From Hypoxylon rubiginosum (taxonomy: Eukaryota > Ascomycota > Sordariomycetes > Xylariales > Hypoxylaceae): a stretch of DNA of 64,000 nt. Of this stretch, positions 34,141 to 44,437 are shown piece after piece. The stretch spans positions 2,170,001-2,234,000 of the forward strand of contig CADCXA010000027.1 of assembly GCA_902806565.1 (NCBI GenBank). The letters are read 5' to 3'. Positions within the stretch are counted from its first letter, which is position 1; each line of letters opens with the position of its first letter. The notes beneath the pieces are model-generated. The model was not told where the DNA came from. It saw only the letters and a list, made by a program, of their open reading frames with translations, and searched no databases. Position numbers and translations under genes: made by a program.

Positions 34141-34335
34141 GGGCCCGCCTCCCCAAAAACCCCGCCGTCGCTGACGTGGCGGCGGGGGACCTGCACATGG
34201 CTGCTAGATGTCGCGCGCGAGCTGGGACCGGACGCGGAGCTCCACGGCCTCGACTACAACCTAACCAGGCGCCGCACCCGTCCACGCTCCCGTCTACGCT
34301 TCTGTCCAACGTGCGCATGGGCCACTGGGGAGTGA
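34141..34335 (+). pseudogene. fragment of a class I SAM-dependent methyltransferase
   Basis: In one frame this reads PAVADVAAG; after one extra G the next frame continues TCTWLLDVARELGPDAELHG then LDYNL, the motif I and post-I region of fungal methyltransferases (ADxGTGTxxWLLDLAREL...G.D). After a second frame change it reads APHPSTLPS and later NVRMGHW, also typical of this family. Upstream HPSI is preceded by a stop. Only about 60 residues remain, with at least two frame disruptions, so this is a dead scrap. It lies beside the broken metabolite cluster and may be its former methyltransferase. Confidence 0.6.
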
Positions 34336-35048
34336 CGAGGCGACCGAAAGATACTTTCGTATTGTCGAGGGAGCTTACCAAGAGTCTGTGGAGGCTGGCT
34401 CCCTCAGCGTCCCCAGGGTCATTTGCGTTGCGCAGAAGCCATCTTGAGAACATCTCCATGTAGAGAGTAGCGATGATAACATGTAGCTTGTGCTTTTCTC
34501 GGGGATGCCTGGCAAGTCCATTAAGAGAGAGGCTCTTCTTGAACCTCCAGGTTATTAATTGGGATTAGACGAGGTCCAGCCAATATAACATGTAAATGGT
34601 TGGTTAATTGATAAAAAAAATCTTCCTACCTGGTAGGTAGGTAGGTCCTACTAGTGGATTAGGTAAGTTCTTTTTTTGCTACACCAGGAGATTAGGTACC
34701 TAGGTAATCGCCCTACTTTATTCCTACGTTACACAAAGCAAAAAGCAGGTCTCAAAACTTCTAACAGCTCTGCTTTGCAGTTCAATCCCGTTATGAAGTC
34801 AATGCATAGTAAAACCGCAACGTATATCCTTATATCCTTCTACCTTCTGCATTATAGGTAGCTATTACATATCCGAACTTGCCTTTTTGGAACCTGGCTG
34901 AGGAACTCTGAAGCAGCGTCAACGTACCGTACAGCATAGCCATTGATGAGTAAGCCCAAGTCAAAAGAGGCATGCTTACTGTCAGATAACTTCAGATAAC
35001 TATTGAAACTTCATTTTAGATCACAATCAGTCTGACCATAGTGGATAC
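34336..35048. other. intergenic
   Basis: AT-rich with GGTAGGTAGGTAGG and a TACCTAGGTA palindrome (34697). No gene seen. Confidence 0.45.
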
Positions 35049-36413
35049 TCATTCGTCGTCGCCTATCCAGATGCCATTTCCATCGTTCATCATCGACCAA
35101 AGAGATCGTGGACTTAGACCCATAGACAGTTTGGGGTAGAGTTCGCACAGTAAGGAATCGATGGATACTTTGAAGTGACCCGGATACCCTCCCGGCTCAC
35201 CAGCCTCTGTTACGTCGACGGCGGTAATGTAAGAAACACTATTATTCGTGTCGTCATTGAGGACCGAGTCTACTACCCCTTCATCGGCCATAAGTAAAAC
35301 ATTAAGATCTAGGCCCATAGCGACACCTCCCATTGCCTTGGCAATGCAGAAATATCTGAGTTTGGTTTAGTATGAGGAGACGGAGTGAAACGCGTGATAC
35401 GGTCACCTACCTTCTGGTTTCCTCCGCACTCACGTCTTGAAGTCGGGGATCCTCAATCATTTTGAACTCTAAAGTCTTCTGGACTTTGTCAAGGATGTCC
35501 CCAGTCTCGTCACTAAGCTGTTGATCGCACATCGCATCGAGCTTTTCCTGAAACTGTTCCCAGCGACTCTCGGAACGATAATAAGTTCGGACTATGACAA
35601 ATCCCCATGGCGGGAAGCCTGCTCGATGGAGGGTCTGGACTAAGGGGGATGGCGCTACATCCACCTTTTGAGGAGCTGGAGCAGCCGCCGATGATGAGCT
35701 TTGGTTGGCTTTATTTCGTGCTTCCATGAATTTTGTAAGGTCCTGTTAATTTAGGTCAGCGAACCAAGTTGAGGAGCAAGGTGGACACCTCTCGTTTGAG
35801 ACGCTCACTGACCTGCTTCGAGAGCTGCGACAACAGCTCGAAGCTGGGACAGATGGCCTGTTCCGTCGTCCAACCAGCGGGAATGAAACCTGGCGGGGTA
35901 GTCGGTAGTTGGTTTTGCCTCTGGGCTCTTCGGACATCGTCAGCTGTCTTTCCAGCAGCCCAGAGTCGATGCTCCTATTTCGCCAATAGTTATGTTCAGT
36001 CGGCGGCCTTGTGCTTATCAACAGCTCTTGAAACGCACCTCTTCCGACAGCTTCGCGACGAGGTTCAAATCGAAGCCTCTCGCCTGGTTGACAGTCCACC
36101 CCGATGGCACATAAGCTGGAGGCGTGGAAGGCTGCTCATTTGCCTGCAAGAGAGCTGTGTTGAGCTCTTTGATCTTTGTGTATTCCGGCGCAAAAGGAAA
36201 TCTGCGAACAGCAGCCCAGAGGCGTTTGCGCTCCTTGTCGCAGGGTTAGTAGTGTAAACAGGAATACGGTTTGGAGGACTGAGTCTGTCGGACTTCTTCT
36301 GGAACCTGACTGAAGCTTCCAGGAGTGAGCGCCTGGACTCGGTCGCTACTCCAGCCCGATGGGAACGCGATGCGGGCCCACGCTGGGCGGGAGTCAGCCT
36401 GCGAATCCGACAT
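35049..36413 (-). CDS. uncharacterised fungal protein with exon-encoded PxGW repeats
   Basis: Five exons, 36413-36306, 36233-36039, 35974-35813, 35742-35411 and 35355-35049, total 1104 nt, 367 residues. The first three introns (36234-36305, 35975-36038, 35743-35812) are phase 0. Exons 1-3 each carry a related module: FPSGWSSDRVQALTPG; RLWAA...PPAYVPSGWTVNQA...LVAKLSEE; RLWAA...PPGFIPAGWTTEQA...LLSQLSKQ. Exons 4-5 encode a conserved fungal domain I recognise only as hypothetical: GFPPWGFVIVRTYYRSESRW, KMIEDPRL, then AKAMGGVAMGLDLNVLLMAD. No signal peptide or membrane helix. The modules could be protein-binding repeats; the function is unknown. Confidence 0.82.
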
Positions 36414-36766
36414 ACACGGCTTCTGTGCGATAGCTTAGCCCAGAGAAATTAGGCAAAGCGATTCGAATATCAGTTCTGATCCTCAAGAGTCAAGAGTTCG
36501 TGTCAATGGGTGTCTCGTCGAATGGCCCAGAAACGATCCAGAAATACGTGAAGCGCCACTTTTCCACTTTTGCACCACGAGCTAATCCTTTCCGAGAAGT
36601 TACCGCAAATATTTAATTCAAAAGATTTGATTGGCCAAGAAAATGCCATCTAGATGACGCTTTGAAACCGGTGTGTACATTCATACCGCCGCCAACCAAG
36701 TTATTAATCTTCGGCGGCCGACCTAATGTGACTCTCCTTACTTCCCAAATATTTCCGCGACGCATC
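36414..36766. other. intergenic
   Basis: Promoter side of the exon-repeat gene and 3' flank of the next gene. Nothing recognised. Confidence 0.45.
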
Positions 36767-37997
36767 TTATTCATCCCTCGGTCTTAATGCGGAAATGGCT
36801 TCCAACTCCGCAATTTCTATGCGCTGCCGCGCCTCCAGCTCCGCTTTGCTTAGGACATACACGGCTCCACCCGCCCCCGGACTGCCTTCTAGCTCCGGTT
36901 TCCGCACGTAGATCCCGGCCCCGCGATTCCGGTCCTCGCCTAAGCTGCCTTCGAGTTCGTTCCGCGTCGCGCTCGCCGAGGCGTCCAACTCCCCTTTCCC
37001 CGAGCCGTGCAGGTAATTGTGCACAAAATGCCCTTCGACGTTTTCCGTCTGGATGTTGGCCCGATCTTGTTTTTGACGATTTTTCTTGTGCCAGAAAACC
37101 AATAAAAGCAGTCCTACGATTGCCATAATACCGCCCACGATGGCGCTGGCAACGATAGCGCTAAACACGGGACCTGCAATGGGGCCGCTCGACTGCCCAT
37201 TGCTGGTGCTCTTTTCAGAGGGGTCTTGCTGCAGACTGCCGTTCCCGCCGTTTCCCGAGGGAGTCGAAGTGCTCGTGGAGTCGGTCGGAGTACCACGGGT
37301 ACCACTCCCTCCCGCCACTGGCTTAGTAGAAGCTGCGTCGAAGGCTATGGTCTGGCCATCCAGGAAAATTCCCTGAGCCATGGCGGTGAGCACCATAGTG
37401 CTAGCTGCGATCGTGACATCAACATATGTGATGTCCTGTCCATTAGACACGGTCGACGAGCCGCTTAGGTAAGACAAAGATCTCGTGACGAGAACCTCGG
37501 TACCGCCAGCAGCTCCGAATGTGAAAGTACTAGCGGCGGTTCTACAGTCGTATTCGGATAAAATAAAGACGCCCTCGGTCAGCGTAGTATCACACCAAGG
37601 TGCACTAGCCGCCCATGTTAAACCACTATCGTGTCGCGATTATCGTCAGCATCTCATTCCCGCAAGTCAAATGACCCACGTACGTAGGGCAACACCATAC
37701 TCCGTCTGGTGAAATCGCACTCGCCGCTGTCGTCATGCCTCTAGGACATATACGTCCCGGGGAGTAAGTTACATAATGAGCATAAGCAATTCCGTTCAAG
37801 TTGGAGATCATGCTCGGGAAGCAACCTGGACCTCCTAGATCGTCGACGGGTTCGGTTCCGAGTGGACATATCGTCTCTGGACGCGTGGCTACACATGAGC
37901 TTGGGTCATTGCAGTTCTGCAGTGTTAAAACCTCGCAACCAGATGGCCGCGTGAATGTTGTTGTCAAGGGGCGCATAGAGACGGTAGTCGTCGCCAT
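36767..37997 (-). CDS. single-pass membrane protein with Cys-rich ectodomain
   Basis: Exons 37997-37684 and 37625-36767 (intron 37626-37683, GTACGT...GATAG, branch GCTGACG), total 1173 nt, 390 residues. The splice joins VWCCPT to GLTWAASAPWCD, giving the CxxG...CCPxG pattern of a common fungal ectodomain (ICPRGMTTA...WCCPTG). The start MATTTVSMRPLTTTFTRPSGC is usual for the group; an upstream in-frame Met at 38066 would add 23 residues. A Ser/Thr/Gly-rich stalk is followed by one transmembrane helix (GPVFSAIVASAIVGGIMAIV and on) with basic HKKNRQKQ after it, then a cytosolic tail of about 95 residues with repeated ELE/ELD motifs. It lacks an obvious signal peptide. Its design resembles a cell-wall sensor, but this is not shown. 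Confidence 0.8.
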
Positions 37998-39598
37998 GAT
38001 AGCTGTCGCGATATATTGCAGGAAACGGTTCAATGTATTTACAGAAAGGTAAGTAGGCTCGGTCATTTATTTCCATTCGCGGGCAAACAGGGGGCCTTTG
38101 TATACCCAGGCTCAAGAATCTAAACTGCGCATTACCTACCTCCTTGGCATCTAGACTCCCTATGTGACTCTAGAAAGGGGTAAAAGCATTCTCAAGCAGA
38201 AAATGGAAGCTGCAAGCAGATTCAGGATGCTATTAATATTATTTAATAATCTTCATCTAACGGGTCTTCAATGGACAAGTTTGGTGTGGGTGGCATGTGC
38301 ATATGGTATTTTGGGACTGTTTCGTGGTGTAGCAATGTGGCCTAGATTAAGGGGTGAAATCGTTTCCAAACATATAGGTACCTAACATCATCGCCACAAT
38401 CTGCCTAGCACACTCCATACCCTATGTAAAGCAGGTTTTAGAGTATGCAATCCCTTAACGGCCCGAGAAATTGCTTTGAAATAATAGAGTGGCGTCCATT
38501 CGAAACGTCTGCATCGCTTCGCAAGGCACAAGCCTGCGGCAAGTTACGGAGCCTTGAGTTCTCGTAACCTCGCTGCGCCTCCCTTTTGCTCCATTAACAA
38601 CACATTTACCACCCCAAGGGAATATATTCATGAGGTTGATTCTAATTGCACTTCTCTCTTAGTAGTACAAGGTCTTCAGCTGTACACCACATATTCTCTC
38701 ACATTATCTATATAAAATGTTCAGACCTGAGAGTGTAGGTAGTGCTAATGAACTTCAAGCCACGATCTAACCTAATTCCAGAGTCTCTGGTATTAGGTTT
38801 CTTCAAACTAAATGTGACTCATTTATTGAAACTACCTAAGATATGCCATGGTAAGCGAGGTTAGAGTTTGACCCTTGAGCTTTGATGAGCTGTCTGCTAT
38901 TTCATAGTGAATATCACTTAACTCTACCAATGTTTGCTCTTAGTGCCACAGGCTCAAAATGAAGGAGACTCTTGAGGCGCTAACATATTTGTTTACTTTG
39001 GTATGAATATTCTTTTTGGTTGTGGTGCAAATCTTTCCCGAAATACAAGCTGCCATCCATATATCGAGCACGTGTTGTCTGTATGCAATAGAAACCCCGT
39101 GGACAGAGGAACTGCTGCTTCGTATCTTGACAAATATGTCGATGTGTCATTTCGTTGAGTTGCGTAAATCTGAAATACTTCGGTTCTGTCATTTTATTCC
39201 TAACTAAACCTGTCATGTACAGTTAATCTCTATGAGTCAATACATAGTAGCTTGCTGTCGAAATAAACAACCGAACCAGGCTCCTCGTCATCCCTAAGGC
39301 CAACTAGCTGTCCAAAGTAAACGTAGCAGCCTATTAATCACCTTGCGTTTGCACATTGATCAATTACAATAAATAGCCAGGGGTTCCCCTTTATTGCGAT
39401 CTCTCCAACCTCTACACATCAGCCTATCACTTCGGGCTAGACTTAGTGATAGTGGTTTCTACTTCTACCTTGACCTACAGTATAAGGACGCGTCTTCGGT
39501 TAACTTCTGTCTCTGTTTACGAAAATCAACTGACGCTTAGTAGGTGTTCCTACAACATACGAACACCTTGCGTAACACACACTCTTTACGCGGCCGCG
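37998..39598. other. intergenic between divergent genes
   Basis: Leader and promoter region of the membrane-protein gene and the F-box gene. No coding sequence recognised. Confidence 0.5.
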
Positions 39599-41353
39599 AT
39601 GGCCCCTGCTATGACTCTGGCCGGCCTTCCCCTCGAAGTATTCCTCCAAATCATATCTGATGAGACGCTTTCGCATCAGGACTGGAAAGCCTTGCGCCTC
39701 GCATGCCCGGGCTGGGCAAACCACGTAGCATATCTCCTATTTCGCCGAATCAGCATCTCTCGTCTACTGGAGGATAGACGTAAATTTGTGCGTATCTTTA
39801 GGACTCCTCGCCTTGCCCAGCATGTGCGGCAGCTAGTCTGGTATGAGCTTGATCTCGAAATTTGGACTCCTCAATGGTGGTACGATGACCTTTTTGACCT
39901 CTTCATGACAAAGCTCATGGAAAATGCTGCAGAAGATACGAACCTGTTCTGGCTTCCGAGGGGGCTCACCGATGACACGGTCAAATCTTTCTCGAGAATT
40001 TTCGCTGACTCTCTGAAAATGATGCCGAATTTAAGAATGTTCATCTCATGCGCCATGCCGGGTGACCGAGTATTTGATTACTGCGGGTATCCATTACAAG
40101 CCGGTCTATATCTTGCCAAACAGACCACCTCAGAGAATGTTGGCGTTGGCGGTAATGACGGCTTTTTTCAATACATGCTACCGGAATTAAAGAGGCATCC
40201 AGAAATAAAATCTCTACATTGGGCAGATGAAGGGGCCGACACAAGCCTCCACCGGCTATTCTTTGCATCCACCCCTGATTTCAGCGCGCTCACGTCCATC
40301 GAGCTATGCATTAGCAACTCTGAGGAAACGAGCCTCGGCCGTCTGGCACAGTGCTTATATGATGCAAAGGATCTGAGAAATCTATCCTTGTGTTTCGAGA
40401 TGGCATCACCCGAGCCCGGGCAACAGCTGATTAAGGAGCTCTGTCTACGCGATGAATGGCCTCACCTAACTTCCTTACAGCTGGGAGGTATTCAGCCACC
40501 GTGGGATGATCTCGGCCCATTTTGCAGACAACATTCTAAATGGCTACGGCACCTTGCACTCGTCATGTGTCAGGTAACAATCCCGGATCTAGTCCTACTA
40601 AGAGGCCAGCCATCGGAAGAGGGCGAGCCCTCAAGAGACAGGCCAGATCTCCAGCTAGACTCGATTACGATTCGAAGCGACGACGACGAGTTCGCTCGTC
40701 TCCTGTCACAGGAATACATTCTTCCCTTCATCAACCGGACGTCACCTCAGATCGTCAGCGCTGGCGGTCATGTCATCCGGAACGACACGCCGGACGAAAT
40801 AAGGACGGAAATCTCCATCTACGACCATCGCACGTGTAGCACTGCGGCCTACTTCGATTCCAAACTGGAGGGGTTTCATCACGCCTACGACGACACTGCC
40901 CTTATGGAGATTGCGAGCGAGTGGGACAGCGAGGAGGAAAGTGAGGAGGACGGCAGCAACGGGGAGTTCAAAGACAGCCAGGAGAAGACGTACTGGGCCT
41001 GGGGGAAGCTCAACTCCCGAGACAGCGATACATACTACTGGCGGGTAGACGACGCGGCGTCGGCCGACGCCGAGACGACCTTCTGGGAGTTCACGAGCAG
41101 GGACGGGTTCCATGCGTACGGCGAGGACCCGCTGGACTACTTCGACGACTGGGACGGCGACGCCGGGGACGTAGCCGCCCCGACGCCGTACTGCGAGGAG
41201 CTGCAAGCGTTTAGCGAGACGCGGTGGCGGAGGAACAACGCGCCATCCGAAGGGTGGCCGAAACGCCCACCTCCGGGAGTGGAAGCATATCAGTACGATG
41301 ACAATAACCCCTGGATGGCTGCCAAGTTGTACCAACTTTGGTCATTGGACTAG
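39599..41353 (+). CDS. F-box-like protein
   Basis: Single exon; ATG 39599 (context GCGATGG) gives 584 residues. The frame is open further upstream, but the F-box-like start directly follows this Met: LAGLPLEVFLQIISDETLSH then DWKALRLACPGWANHVAYLL. The middle (about 100-400) shows Leu-rich periodicity without clear repeats; the C-terminus is very acidic (SEWDSEEESEEDGSNGEF) and then rich in Trp/Asp/Tyr. F-box proteins pair with Skp1 in SCF ubiquitin ligases; the substrate is unknown. Fungal genomes carry many fast-evolving members of this type. Confidence 0.75.
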   Translation: MAPAMTLAGLPLEVFLQIISDETLSHQDWKALRLACPGWANHVAYLLFRRISISRLLEDRRKFVRIFRTPRLAQHVRQLVWYELDLEIWTPQWWYDDLFDLFMTKLMENAAEDTNLFWLPRGLTDDTVKSFSRIFADSLKMMPNLRMFISCAMPGDRVFDYCGYPLQAGLYLAKQTTSENVGVGGNDGFFQYMLPELKRHPEIKSLHWADEGADTSLHRLFFASTPDFSALTSIELCISNSEETSLGRLAQCLYDAKDLRNLSLCFEMASPEPGQQLIKELCLRDEWPHLTSLQLGGIQPPWDDLGPFCRQHSKWLRHLALVMCQVTIPDLVLLRGQPSEEGEPSRDRPDLQLDSITIRSDDDEFARLLSQEYILPFINRTSPQIVSAGGHVIRNDTPDEIRTEISIYDHRTCSTAAYFDSKLEGFHHAYDDTALMEIASEWDSEEESEEDGSNGEFKDSQEKTYWAWGKLNSRDSDTYYWRVDDAASADAETTFWEFTSRDGFHAYGEDPLDYFDDWDGDAGDVAAPTPYCEELQAFSETRWRRNNAPSEGWPKRPPPGVEAYQYDDNNPWMAAKLYQLWSLD

Positions 41354-41880
41354 GACTGATTCATTTCACACATATTCCCAAGAGGAGAAACTACCTACCC
41401 ACGTAGTTATAGATTGTAAGAAGCAGGTAAGAAGAAAGTATCTAAGAATGAATGCTACCTTATATATTCCGAAATTTGACGTGTGGTATAGAACAATCTC
41501 TTTGGAATAATATCTGAAAGGAGTGTTTTGAGCTGAGCGTATAACCCGGAACGTTCATGAATCGCGCAGGTAGAGTATCTGATTGTCGTATTGTATTATG
41601 CCTGACACGCTCTTTGATATCTCCATCGCCTTTGTCTACTTCCAGAAAACAAGATTACTATTCGAAATTCACATACGATTAAAGAGTCTGAACACAATTT
41701 TTCATTATTTTAGATTTTATTGTGGTGATTTGCTAATTAAATCTGTGGTATCTACGTGATCCGCGGTACTACGACTTACCACTACAACTACCAGTATGGG
41801 CTAGGACATTGATTCATAGCGCATTCGCTGGCCTTTACATGTGCAATGTCGTGTCAGTACTAAGTAGCGTTTAAGGGCGC
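41354..41880. other. convergent intergenic region
   Basis: 3' flanks of the F-box gene and the RING gene. Nothing else seen. Confidence 0.5.
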
Positions 41881-43149
41881 TCACCTATTGCATTCTTCCC
41901 TGACCGGTTTGGCATCCTCAAGGCAACCAACCATCTTGCTTGTCCGACGCCAACAAAGCTCTGCCGGACTTCACATGTCGAGAGGTTTGTTTTCGCCAAG
42001 GGAGGGGAGATCCCAAACTTACCAGCTTCCCGCCGGCTTGTCGGGGTCGCAGCTGGAGCACCTTTTCGCGACCTGGCCGCCCTCGGGGATCGTCAGGGGC
42101 ACGTCCGTCTCGCCGTCGGCGACCTGGGTCGGCACGCGGTGCCGGCACTCCTCGTAGACCGTGGGCGCCCGGCACATCGGGCAGTGCGGCGCCGCGCCGT
42201 TCTCGACCGTGACGGCCATCCACCGGTGGTTGCAGCGCCCGCCGAAGAAGTGGCCGCAGGGCAGCACGTTGACGACCTCGCGGCCGCTCTCGACGTACGC
42301 CTCCCGGCGCGGCGCGACCGGCTCGGGCACCTCGAGGAAGCGGCCCAGGCAGATCATGCAGATGAGGTCGAGCAGGACCGGGTGGCCCTCGGCGTCCGCG
42401 TGGGTGCGTAAGGGCTCCCGCACGTCGGAGAACAGCGAGACGTCGGCGTTGGTGAGGTGGCGGCGGGCGGGCTGGCCGGCCTCGGGCGCGGGCTCGGGGC
42501 CGTCCAGGGGGAGCGGGTACATGTCGTCCTGGCTCGCGGAGGACATGTCGCTCGGGGCGGCGGGGAATACCAGGGAGAGGTCGGGGGAGCTGTCGTTGGA
42601 CCCGTTGCTAAGAAAGTCCCAGTTGCGGTCAATGTTATTGAGGTCCTCCAAGTCGGGGAAAATAACGGACAAGGGCGGCGAGGGGGGTGGCGTGAGGTAC
42701 CCCGAGCTGTAGCCCGAGCTGTACCCGCTGTCGCTCAGTGGGGGAAGTGCGAGGGTGTTCGCGTCGTCGCCTGTATCTGAACCGTCCTCACGGAATACCC
42801 ACCCCCGGGGGATGTCTCCTTCAGGTAGCTGGGGCTCACGCGGTGGCGAGGCCTCACGCGGTGGAGCGTCCTCGGCCTCAGCTTCCGCGTCAGCGACTAG
42901 TGGCGGCTGCTGCGGCTGGCTTTGCGGCAAGGGGACGGGCCCACCACCAATAAGACCGGAAGGAAATGGGGTGCCGGTTAGAGCGATACGGGTTGTGAAA
43001 CTGGCGTTCGCTAGATTGGCGTTGTCTCTCCTCAGGAACGGCGGTACGTGCCCGAGCGGAGCCGGGATTTGTCCTCGCCCTTGCCCGCCCCGCAAAGCGG
43101 TAAGGTAGCGGGCGAAGTGGATGTAGCCGGTATTGTTGTTAGTAGTCAT
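41881..43149 (-). CDS. RING-type zinc-finger protein
   Basis: Exons 43149-42023 and 41968-41881 (intron 41969-42022, GTAAGT...GTGAAG), total 1215 nt, 404 residues. The first 230 residues are Pro/Ser/Asp-rich and low-complexity. A RING-like cluster follows: CMICLGRF, then after a spacer VLPCGHFFGGRCNHRWM and CPMCRAPTVYEECRH, suggesting an E3 ubiquitin ligase. A further Cys pair (RCSSCDPDK) leads into the last exon, which adds four more cysteines (SCPAELC, VGCLED, EECNR). The second exon is chosen because the total keeps frame and the first frame ends at a good donor. Exon 1 is GC-rich, so antisense frames are long. Confidence 0.8.
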
Positions 43150-44437
43150 AGCGCCAACAAAGAGGAGTTGATCTGTGAGAGGCTAAAGTATGCCGAAATT
43201 TTGGATAAAGGCAAAAGTACTGGATGTTATGGAAGATGATGACAGTGACTCTTTACCTAGGTAGGTGAGTGTAGAGAAGTGATGAAATGGAATTATTTAC
43301 GGGAGCAAAGGCTATAATTATAGATAATCTGAACGATAGCCAACAGCATTGAACAACAGCGATGTAAATCATTGTATAGAAACAGATAATTCCCGGGCCA
43401 AGTTCTTAAATAGGAGTCCTGTTCAGTTGACAACCAGCTCAGTTAGGTTAGTATCTGTCACAATCGTCCGGTAAGAGGTGAGATAACATCTACGAAGAAT
43501 ACCGGCGAAGTTAAAAGTTGAGGACGACATAGTTATGACAACTATCAAGCAAGGTATGGTTTTAGAAAGGTTATAACTATAACGGCTAAACATTGTTGTA
43601 CGATTTCATGTAAAGCCCCTTTCTTGGAAGGAGATGATATACTATTTAGATAGTGTGACAGGCTACGCGGCAAGAATCAAATATGCGAGTACAACTATCT
43701 CGATAAGTTGCCCATAAGGTATAAATAAGGTGTAAAGAGGGACACTCATTTTTGTTATGGATTCAAGATGCTAGTCGTACATATAATTAAGCAAATTTTA
43801 GGCGGATGGAAGGATCGTGTTGGTACAACACCTACTGTACCTAGGTAGGTATATATCATGACCATAATACTTGACCTTAGCTCCTCAAGCTTAAGGTCTA
43901 CCTTTCATACACCTTGCATACATGTCACATTACATAAAGTATTTAAAACACAATTAACATCAATACATAGTACTGTTCATAAAAGATCGTCATTGCTCTA
44001 TCTAGCTTCGATCCGAAGCGTAGAAAGCTATCCTAAAGACGGGATGCGCAGATGATCAAAGTCTCGTCTTTCCCCCCTTATTTTTGAATCCGGTCCGTTC
44101 CCCTCATCGCTGTCTGTGGGCAAAATGCTGCCAAAATGCAAAGTAGCCCATCCCGTCGTCATCGTTCATGTGAGGTGGCCCGAACCGGAACACCGCCCCT
44201 TATGCTGGGATCTAGTGTACATAAAATGCCCTTGTTGGAAGAAGAGAAGAAAAAGTTGGTGGTCCTCAAAAAAGAGAGAATGTGAAGAAGTGAAAGAAAA
44301 GAAAAGATGTGGAATATGTACATCGAAAAAATGGCTGGCTGGGGATATCCTGTCTCCTCGGCCACAGAAATGAAGGTGGTTAGGAACCAAACCCGAAGAT
44401 CCCCTTGCTCGGTAATTTAGAAGGCTCCAGAGACTGC
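43150..44437. other. intergenic
   Basis: Promoter of the RING gene and 3' flank of the LPMO gene. Two TACCTAGGTA palindromes (43254, 43838). No gene recognised. Confidence 0.5.

Noticed and set aside
37480..37630. Frameshift pseudogene in the membrane-protein gene
   Set aside because: A normal 58-nt intron (37626-37683) joins the two frames and restores the CCPTG motif.
42139..42780. Long open frames antisense to the RING gene
   Set aside because: Same GC shadow effect; low-complexity translation and no motif.
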